NCBI RefSeq assembly: GCF_007747215.1
Contig: NZ_CP036273.1
Span: 7,362,322 to 7,426,321, forward strand
Length of the DNA: 64,000 nucleotides
Source: Urbifossiella limnaea
GTDB lineage: Bacteria; Planctomycetota; Planctomycetia; Gemmatales; Gemmataceae
Reading direction: 5' to 3'
Each line of letters opens with the position of its first letter. Within the stretch, counting starts at the first letter, position 1. Shown here in pieces: positions 58,075-64,000 of this stretch. The notes beneath the pieces are model-generated. The model searched no databases, was not told the origin of the DNA, and worked only from the letters and a program-made list of their open reading frames with translations. Made by a program: the position numbers and the translations under genes.

Positions 58075-59727
58075 TCACCGCACCGTCGCGTCCGGCGGCA
58101 GCGCCAGCGTCGTGCCCGCGGGAACCATCTCCGGCGTCACGCCGCCGTTCAGGTCGTAAATCTCCCGCCACCGCGCCCGCGAGCCGAGCGTCTGCTGCGC
58201 TACCGCGTCCAGCGACATCCCGCCCGCCGGCACCACGAACCGCTTCGTGCCGCCGGCGCGGAACGCCGGCGCCGGGTCGGTCGCGGTCGGCGGCTGGAAC
58301 CCGCCGGTCGTGCCGACGAGCTGCCCGTGCCGCTGCCGCAGCACGTGGACCGGCGGCACCTCCACCGCCTGGCCGCCGGTCAGCGGCCGGTTGCGGTTGA
58401 ACGCCGCCAGCGCCCCCGCGTACCGGGCGTCGTTGTAGAACGCCTTGCTGATCGACTCGTAACTGTCGCCCGCCTTCGGCTCGTGCAGGTCCACGTCGAA
58501 CGTGGTCTGCGGCGCCCGGTCGGTGATTGCCGGCGACCGCACCCCGGCCGCGGGCGTCACCGTCGGCGGCAGCGCCGCGGGCGCCGGCGTGAGGTTCGGC
58601 GTCGGCGTCAGGTTCGGAACCGCAGCTGGTGGCGTGGGCGTGAGGGTGGGCGCCGGCACGAGCGGCGTCGGCGTGACTGGCGCGCCGGACACCGGCGCGT
58701 TCGGCACTGCCGGCGTCAGCGGCGGCGCGTTCGGCACCGTCGGCGTCAGCGGCGGCGCAGTCGGAAGGGACGGCGTGAGCGGGGGCGCGCTCGGCACCGT
58801 CGGCGTCAGCGGCGGCGCGTTCGGCACCGTCGGCGTCAGCGGCGGGGCGCTCGGCACCGTCGGCGTCAGCGGCGGGGCGCTCGGCAGCGGCGGCGCCGTC
58901 GGCACAAGAGCCGGCGTCGTGGGCGGCACCACCGACGGCGCCGCGGGGAGCCCGACCGGCGCGGCCGGGGCCGACGGCAGCGGCGGCAGTTCCACCTTCG
59001 TGACGGCGGGCGGCGCGGCCGGACCCTGCGGTGCCGTCGGGAACGACTTCGGATCGATGCCGGCGACCGGAACGACGGCCGGCGGCAGCGGCGGGGCTGC
59101 CGGCACCACCGGCGTGGTGCGCGCCGCCCCGGGGGCGGTGAACTCGGCGGGCGTCACGAGTGGCGGCGACGGCAACTGCGGCACGTCTTGCGTCACGCGC
59201 GGCGGGTAGGGCGGCAGCGCGGCCGGCACCGCGGGCACCTGCGGCGCCGCCGGGTACAGCTGCGGCGCGGCCGGCAGCGGCACCGCGGCCGCGGGCGTCG
59301 GCGGGACGACCGGCGCCGGGCCGCGGCCGGACTCGACCGGCAGGAGCGGCACCGCCGCGGGGAGTTGCTGGGTCTGCGCCGGCACGCCCGGCGGGCCGAA
59401 CGGCACCGCCGGCGGCTCGGCCTTCGCCTTCGCCGTCTCCGGCGTGGGCGTCGCCTTCGCCGTCTCCGGCGTGGTCAGCTTCTCGGTCGGCCGGTCGGGC
59501 GCGACGGGGGCGCCGTACTTCACCACCGCGACGCCGGCGCACAGGCTCAGCCCCGCGACCGCGGCGCCGATCGCCTGCTTCTTCGTGAACGACTTCACCC
59601 AGCCGAGCAGGCCGAACGGCGCGGCCGCGTCGGCCTTCGCCTCGGGCTTCGCTTCGGGCTTCGGGGCCGCCGGCTTCGGGGCCGCCGGCTTCGCCGCGGC
59701 GGGCAGGTCAACCGCGATCGGGTCCAT
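58075..59727 (-). CDS. Pro-rich membrane protein with C-terminal LysM-like domains
   Basis: This 550-residue protein has a cytoplasmic Ala/Pro/Lys start, one membrane segment (AIGAAVAGLSLCAGVAVVKY, about 52-71), a very long Pro-rich stretch (about 85-420) with tandem decapeptides (SAPPLTPTVP type), and two LysM-like domains at the end (about 425-485 and 500-548; GDSYESISKAFYNDARYAGA, GMSLDAVAQQTLGSRARWRE). LysM binds peptidoglycan. It starts 15 bases after rsmH on the same strand, where ftsL lies in most bacteria; a similar topology suggests a wall-linked role. Confidence 0.85.
   Translation of the reverse strand: MDPIAVDLPAAAKPAAPKPAAPKPEAKPEAKADAAAPFGLLGWVKSFTKKQAIGAAVAGLSLCAGVAVVKYGAPVAPDRPTEKLTTPETAKATPTPETAKAKAEPPAVPFGPPGVPAQTQQLPAAVPLLPVESGRGPAPVVPPTPAAAVPLPAAPQLYPAAPQVPAVPAALPPYPPRVTQDVPQLPSPPLVTPAEFTAPGAARTTPVVPAAPPLPPAVVPVAGIDPKSFPTAPQGPAAPPAVTKVELPPLPSAPAAPVGLPAAPSVVPPTTPALVPTAPPLPSAPPLTPTVPSAPPLTPTVPNAPPLTPTVPSAPPLTPSLPTAPPLTPTVPNAPPLTPAVPNAPVSGAPVTPTPLVPAPTLTPTPPAAVPNLTPTPNLTPAPAALPPTVTPAAGVRSPAITDRAPQTTFDVDLHEPKAGDSYESISKAFYNDARYAGALAAFNRNRPLTGGQAVEVPPVHVLRQRHGQLVGTTGGFQPPTATDPAPAFRAGGTKRFVVPAGGMSLDAVAQQTLGSRARWREIYDLNGGVTPEMVPAGTTLALPPDATVR
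58711..58890 (-). repeat. Tandem 30-bp repeats in the LysM gene
   Basis: Six or more 30-base units (10 codons, SAPPLTPTVP-like) follow each other; two are variant (SLPTAPP). They are coding repeats in the Pro-rich linker. Confidence 0.9.
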
Positions 59728-59742
59728 CCGTGCCCCTCGTCT

Positions 59743-60636
59743 TCAGGGTTGGGTCGGCTCCCGCGCCGCGACCCGCAGCTTGGCGCTGCGCGACCGCGGG
59801 TTGCGGGCCAGTTCCTCGGCGTCCGCCTCGACCGGCTTCCGCGTCACCGGGCTCCACACGCCCGGCGTCCGGAACGCCTGCTTCACCCGCCGGTCCTCCA
59901 GCGAGTGGAAGCTGATGATCCCCGCCCGGCCGCCCGGCTTCACCACCGCGGGCAGCGCCGCGAGGAGCCGGTCGAGCGCGCCGAGCTCGTCGTTCACGGC
60001 GAGCCGCAGCGCCTGGAACACCCGCGTGGCGGGGTCGATGCCGCCGCTGCGCGGCACGCACCGCCGCACCACGTCGGCCAGGTCGGCGGTCGTGGCGAAC
60101 GGCTTCGTGGCGCGCCGCTCGACGATCTTCCGCGCCACCCGGCGGCTGTGCCGCTCCTCGCCGAGTTCGAAGAACAGGTCGGCGAGGCCGGCCTCGGACA
60201 GCGTGTTCACCAGGTCCGCGGCGGGCCGGCCGCCGGTCGGGTCGAGCCGCATGTCGAGCGGCCCGTCGGCCCGGAAGCTCAGGCCGCGGTCCGCCGCGTC
60301 CATCTGGTCCGAGGCGAACCCCAGGTCCGCGAGGACGCCGTCGACGGCGGTCAGGCCGCGGTTCGCCAGCACGGCCGGGAGCTGGTCGAAGTTCGCGTGG
60401 ACGAGTTCGACCGGCAGCCCGGCGAGCCGCACGGCGGCGCGCGCGAGCATGGTCGGGTCCTGGTCCAGGGCGATCACGCGGCCGGTCGGGCCGACGCGGT
60501 CGGCGATCAGCTTCGCGTGCCCGCCGCCGCCGGCGGTGCCGTCGACCCACAGCTGTCCGGGCTGTGGGTCGAGGAGGCGGACGACCGCGTCCGCGAGGAC
60601 GGGGACGTGCCGGGCGACCGGGTCGGCTGGGGACAT
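59743..60636 (-). CDS. rsmH: 16S rRNA (cytosine-1402-N4)-methyltransferase
   Basis: This 297-residue enzyme methylates C1402 of 16S rRNA. RsmH features are HVPVLADAVV at the start, the SAM-binding VDGTAGGGGHAKLI, ADLGFASDQMD, FRADGPLDMRLD, and the C-terminal GRAGIISFHSLEDRRVKQAF and RNPRSRSAKLR. The length is normal. In most bacteria it is the first gene of the division/wall (dcw) cluster after mraZ; here no mraZ is seen upstream, and downstream lies the LysM protein instead of ftsL. Confidence 0.96.
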   Translation of the reverse strand: MSPADPVARHVPVLADAVVRLLDPQPGQLWVDGTAGGGGHAKLIADRVGPTGRVIALDQDPTMLARAAVRLAGLPVELVHANFDQLPAVLANRGLTAVDGVLADLGFASDQMDAADRGLSFRADGPLDMRLDPTGGRPAADLVNTLSEAGLADLFFELGEERHSRRVARKIVERRATKPFATTADLADVVRRCVPRSGGIDPATRVFQALRLAVNDELGALDRLLAALPAVVKPGGRAGIISFHSLEDRRVKQAFRTPGVWSPVTRKPVEADAEELARNPRSRSAKLRVAAREPTQP

Positions 60637-60722
60637 AGGCGGTTCCGGAAAACGGGTCAAGCCGAACCGGGGGCGCGTGCAACGCCGCGAGCGGCGGGGG
60701 CATTCGTAACCTAGCGGGAACG

Positions 60723-63398
60723 ATGTCGCACTGCTCCCACTGCGGCGGGCCGGTCGGCGGGTCGGGCCTCGCCGGCCGGCCGTGGCCCGGCCGCGCCGCC
60801 GCCGCGTACTGCTGCTACGGCTGCCTCAGCCTCGGCGAGGCCGACCGCCAGCGCGACGCCGCGCCGCGCCCGGGGATGGCGCTGGGGATGCGCCTGGCCG
60901 CGGCGCTGCTCGTCGTCGGGCAGTCGATGATCTTCGGGCTGGCGCTCAACCTCCACGACGACGTTCCCGCCGACGTCCGCCGCGTCGTGCAGTCGCTGAT
61001 GCTCGGCGCCACCGCGGTCGTGTTCGCGCTGCTCGGCGGGCCGCTGGTCCGCGCCGCGTGGGCGGAACTGCGGCACGGCCGGGTCACGCTGGAGGCGCTG
61101 TTCGTCGTCACCGGGCTGGGCGCGACCGCGGCGTCGGTGCAGGCGCACGTCACCGGCCGCGGGGCGGTGTACTTCGAGGTGGTGTCGATCCTGCTGGTGG
61201 TGTGGACGCTCGGGAAGCTGGTCGGCGCCCGCGCCCGCGCCGCGGCGCTGGCCGGGGCGCACGCCTGGGCCGGGCAGCTGGCGACGGCGCGCGTCGTGGA
61301 CGCCGCCGGCCGGTCGCGCGCGGTGCCGGCCGCGGACGTGCTTCCCGGCGACGTGGTGGAGGTGAGCCCCGGCGAGACGGTGCCCGTGGACGGCGTGGTC
61401 GTCGCCGGCGTGGGGTACGTGTCGGAGGCGCCGGTGAGCGGCGAGCCGTTCGCGGTGGTGCGGCGGCCCGGCGACCGCGTCCTGGCCGGGGTGGCGTCGC
61501 ACGACGCCACGTTTCGCGTGGAAGCGACCGCGGCCGGGACGGCGCGGCAGGTGGACCGCCTGCTCGCGGCGGTGGCGGCGGCGCGTGACATCCCGTTGTC
61601 ACTGCAACACCGCGCGGACCGGCTGAGCGCCGCGTTCGTGCCGCTGGTCGTGGCGGTCGCGGCGCTGACGTTCGGCTACTGGGCGGTCCTCACGCCGCTG
61701 GGGTGGGAGGCGGCGCTGTTCCGGGCGATGTCGGTGCTGCTGGTGGCGTGCCCGTGCGTGCTCGGGCTGGCGACGCCGGTGGTGGTGTGGACGGTGTTGG
61801 GCCGGCTGGCCGAGCGCGGGCTCGTGGTCCGCTCCGGCGACGCGGTCGAGCGGCTGGCGGCGGTCGATGTCGTGCTGCTCGACAAGACGGGGACGCTGAC
61901 CGACGAGCAGTTTTCCCTCGTGGACGTGGAGACGGCGTGCGCCGGCGAGGCCCGCGCGGAGCTACTGGGCTGGGTGGCGGCCGTCGAGGAGCGGAGCAAG
62001 CACCCGGTGGCGGCGGCGTTCGCGCGGCTGCCGCAGGCGGAGGTGCGGGTGGAGCGGCTGACGGCGGTGCCGGGCTGCGGCGTGGAGGCGGACGTGGTGG
62101 CGAACGGTGTGGCGCGCACGCTGCGGGTCGGGCGGCCGGGGTGGGTGGCGGGGGAGGGCGGGGAAGGGCTTCGTCCGACGTGGTTAACCCCGCACGATGA
62201 AAGCCAATTCCACCACCGCGTCGCCGTTTCGGTCGACGGCGAGCTCGCCGCGGTCGCCGTGGTGGCCGAGCGGCTGCGCGACTCCGCCGCCGACGCGCTC
62301 GCCGCCTTCGACCGCCTCGCGCTTCCCGTCGAAGTGCTCACCGGCGACACCGCCGCCCGCGCCGCCGCGCTCGGCCTTCCCGCGGCGCATGGCGGCCTCC
62401 TCCCCGCCGACAAGCTGGCGCGAATCAACACCTTAGCCGCAGCGGGGCGGCGGCCGCTGATGGTCGGGGACGGCATCAACGACGCCGCCGCGCTGGCCGC
62501 GGCGCACGCCGGCGTCGCGCTGGCGTCGGGCACCGACCTGGCGGTCGCGGCCGCGGACGCCACCCTCTACCACGGCGACCTGCGCGTGCTGCCGTGGGCC
62601 GTGGAACTGTGCCGGGCCGGCGTCCGCGCGGTGCGGCGCGGGCTCGCCGCGGCGGTCGCGTACAACGCCGTCGGCGTCGCGCTCGCGGCCGCGGGGCTGC
62701 TCCACCCCGTCGCCGCGGTGCTGCTGATGGTGCTGTCGAGCGTCACGATGGTGGTGTTCGCCGGGCGCGTCGGCGTGCGGCCGGATTGTGGGGGGAACCG
62801 CGAAGTCGTGTGCGGCGTGGGCCGCGGCGTGGTTCACGGCGCCGCGGTGGCGCTGCAGGGGCTGCTGTTCGCGCTGCTGACCGGGGCGACGCCCGCGGTC
62901 GCGGGTGCCACGGTGGCCGCGGCAGTGGTGCTCGGCGGGCTGCTGGCGGCGTGGTGGGTGCGGCGGCCGGCGCTGGCGCACGGCGCGGACATGGCGTTCG
63001 GGATGCTCACCGTCGGCAACCTCGGCATGCTCGCGGGCTGGTTCGCCGACGCCGGGTTCGCGCCGCTGGCGTGCGCGCGCTGCTGCACGGGCGCGGAACC
63101 CGGCATGTGGTTCGGCATGCTGGTGGCGGCGAACGCGGCGATGCTGTGGCTCGGCCGGCGGCCGTTGCCGGGCGGCGACCACGCGGCGGCGATGTTCGGC
63201 GGCGGGAACGTCGGCATGCTGGTCGGCATGGCCGCCGGCGGGCGGCTCGCGGCGGCGGCGGAGGTGACGCCGCTGGCGGGGGCCGTGGCGGTGGCGCTGG
63301 CGGGGATGACGGTCGGGATGGTCGGCGGGATGCTCGCGGGGACGTGGCTCGCGGAGCGGCTCGTCGGTGCGGCGCGGCGCCACGCCGCAAGCCGCTGA
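60723..63398 (+). CDS. CcoI/CtpA-like copper P1B-ATPase with Met-rich membrane tail
   Basis: This 891-residue pump has an N-terminal cysteine cluster (CSHC at 4-7, CCYGC at 30-34), typical of the CcoI/FixI group that supplies copper to cbb3 oxidases. The P-ATPase core holds the TGE-like SGEP, CPC (about 343), DKTGTLT (about 386), an HP motif (KHPV) and GDGINDAA (about 582). From about 690 on comes an extension of some 200 residues with several membrane segments and many Met, Gly and His (ADMAFGMLTVGNLGMLAGWF, CARCCTG, GGNVGMLVGMAAGG). Such a tail is not part of normal P1B-ATPases and may bind or pass on Cu(I). Confidence 0.92.
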   Translation: MSHCSHCGGPVGGSGLAGRPWPGRAAAAYCCYGCLSLGEADRQRDAAPRPGMALGMRLAAALLVVGQSMIFGLALNLHDDVPADVRRVVQSLMLGATAVVFALLGGPLVRAAWAELRHGRVTLEALFVVTGLGATAASVQAHVTGRGAVYFEVVSILLVVWTLGKLVGARARAAALAGAHAWAGQLATARVVDAAGRSRAVPAADVLPGDVVEVSPGETVPVDGVVVAGVGYVSEAPVSGEPFAVVRRPGDRVLAGVASHDATFRVEATAAGTARQVDRLLAAVAAARDIPLSLQHRADRLSAAFVPLVVAVAALTFGYWAVLTPLGWEAALFRAMSVLLVACPCVLGLATPVVVWTVLGRLAERGLVVRSGDAVERLAAVDVVLLDKTGTLTDEQFSLVDVETACAGEARAELLGWVAAVEERSKHPVAAAFARLPQAEVRVERLTAVPGCGVEADVVANGVARTLRVGRPGWVAGEGGEGLRPTWLTPHDESQFHHRVAVSVDGELAAVAVVAERLRDSAADALAAFDRLALPVEVLTGDTAARAAALGLPAAHGGLLPADKLARINTLAAAGRRPLMVGDGINDAAALAAAHAGVALASGTDLAVAAADATLYHGDLRVLPWAVELCRAGVRAVRRGLAAAVAYNAVGVALAAAGLLHPVAAVLLMVLSSVTMVVFAGRVGVRPDCGGNREVVCGVGRGVVHGAAVALQGLLFALLTGATPAVAGATVAAAVVLGGLLAAWWVRRPALAHGADMAFGMLTVGNLGMLAGWFADAGFAPLACARCCTGAEPGMWFGMLVAANAAMLWLGRRPLPGGDHAAAMFGGGNVGMLVGMAAGGRLAAAAEVTPLAGAVAVALAGMTVGMVGGMLAGTWLAERLVGAARRHAASR

Positions 63399-63401
63399 TC
63401 G

Positions 63402-64000
63402 TCACGCCGGCACCAGGTACGTTCCGGCGAGGCGGTCCTGCGGCGGCCGCGTCGGGAACTTCAGCGCCACCGCCACGTACACCGGCAGGAGCGCCGCCGC
63501 CAGCAGCCACAGCGCCACCGCCGCCCCCGACCGCGCCGGGTGGTACACCTGCACCCACGCCGACGCCGTGAGCAGCCCCGCCACCGGCAGCCACACCAGC
63601 AGCGCCCGCCACGCGCACTGCCGCCGCGACGCCCGCCGGCCGTCGGCCCGCACCACCGCGATGCCGGTCAGCAGCATCGACACGCCGCCGCGGAGCAGCC
63701 CGGCCGTCAGCACCCACACCAGCGGCACCGCGGCCAGCAGCACCCACACCGGCCCCGCCTCGGAGCCCCACGGCGAGGTCACGTCGCCGCGGCCGGCCTT
63801 CTCGGGGGCGGCGGCCCACGCCAGCACCACGCCCATCTCGCGGGCCTCCTCCGCCGGCTGCCGCGACAGGTCCAGCACCACGTCCTCGATCCGGTCCAGC
63901 GCCTTCCGCTGAACCCCGAGGAGTTCCGCGCGGCGGGCGCCGGCCTCGTCGCGCTTGCGGTCGCGCAGCCGCTCCACCCGGCCGGCCGCCCGCGGGTCGT
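63402..64000 (-). CDS. RDD-like membrane protein, N-terminus beyond window
   Basis: The frame is open to the right edge, so the gene is cut. The visible 199 residues contain a charged helical part (GVQRKALDRIEDVVLDLSRQ) and then membrane segments (VWVLLAAVPLVWVLTAGLLR, LVWLPVAGLLTASAWV, AALWLLAAALLPVYVAVAL) with the RDD-type pattern GIAVVRADGRRASRRQC and the ending RPPQDRLAGTYLVP. RDD proteins are small membrane proteins of unclear transport or modification role. The N-terminal part may hold another domain such as a kinase or zinc finger. Confidence 0.72.
   Translation of the reverse strand, partial: DPRAAGRVERLRDRKRDEAGARRAELLGVQRKALDRIEDVVLDLSRQPAEEAREMGVVLAWAAAPEKAGRGDVTSPWGSEAGPVWVLLAAVPLVWVLTAGLLRGGVSMLLTGIAVVRADGRRASRRQCAWRALLVWLPVAGLLTASAWVQVYHPARSGAAVALWLLAAALLPVYVAVALKFPTRPPQDRLAGTYLVPA

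Noticed and set aside
58711-58890. 30-bp repeats taken for CRISPR or iterons
   Set aside because: The period is ten codons in a Pro-rich protein with no spacers between units.
60632-60660. TTGACC-17-TATGTC promoter for rsmH
   Set aside because: The -10 box would contain the rsmH start codon.

Overview
The window is about 70% G+C and reads as a chromosomal piece of a planctomycete, most likely a Gemmataceae (Gemmata-like) bacterium. The signs are two Tat-exported DUF1501 proteins, an ECF sigma factor fused through one membrane segment to a very long WD40 region, two Ser/Thr kinases (one with tandem TPRs), an exported protein with the N-terminal signature LEHLEARDTPA, many Pro/Lys-rich exported proteins of unknown role, and DUF481, LamG and beta-helix cell-envelope proteins. 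No rRNA, tRNA or CRISPR array was found.

Layout. (1) 1-3600: right-hand end of an integrative element with a candidate structured RNA, a small HTH protein, a SWIM zinc-finger protein, a ribbon-helix-helix regulator at a divergent promoter with palindromic operators, and a large serine recombinase. The element sits inside an HK97-type major capsid gene, whose 5' part remains at 3582-4322. (2) 3580-6900: a minimal HK97 cluster on the minus strand (small protein, portal, prohead protease, interrupted capsid). (3) 7130-12021: a Ser/Thr kinase and a four-gene operon of membrane-anchored coiled-coil proteins. (4) 12095-28287: mostly housekeeping and envelope genes: YfiT/DinB-like protein, M28 peptidase, DEAD-box helicase, SDR, NfeD-like protein, beta-CASP nuclease, ParE/RelE toxin-antitoxin pair, LamG protein, DUF481 barrel, a three-module exported protein, galE and holA. 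(5) 28300-38740: the sigma-WD40 giant, a hydrolase-like protein, a beta-helix lipoprotein, a small exported protein and a large-subunit catalase. (6) 38874-45067: small accessory genes (possible toxin/immunity pair, Clp-N protein, nucleotidyltransferase plus coiled-coil pair), DUF1501, matrixin-like metalloprotease, and an HNH endonuclease pair. (7) 45105-48215: TPR Ser/Thr kinase. (8) 48485-56413: a type II fatty-acid/polyketide-like operon (two hotdog dehydratases, ketoreductase, ACP, KS-beta/chain-length-factor-like protein, KS), followed by an alpha/beta hydrolase and a GH3-family protein. (9) 56539-64000: DUF1501, a LysM/Pro-rich membrane protein behind rsmH, a CcoI/CtpA-like copper P-type ATPase with a Met-rich membrane tail, and an RDD-like protein cut by the window edge.

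The most striking points are the recombinase element in the capsid gene with its divergent RHH-controlled promoters; the KS/CLF operon, in which both the ketosynthase pair and the dehydratase pair hold one intact and one active-site-altered member; the 49-bp duplication of a DUF1501 gene start around a two-gene cassette; and more than a dozen long inverted repeats of several unrelated families filling the gaps between genes, some of which supply the last codons of neighbouring proteins.
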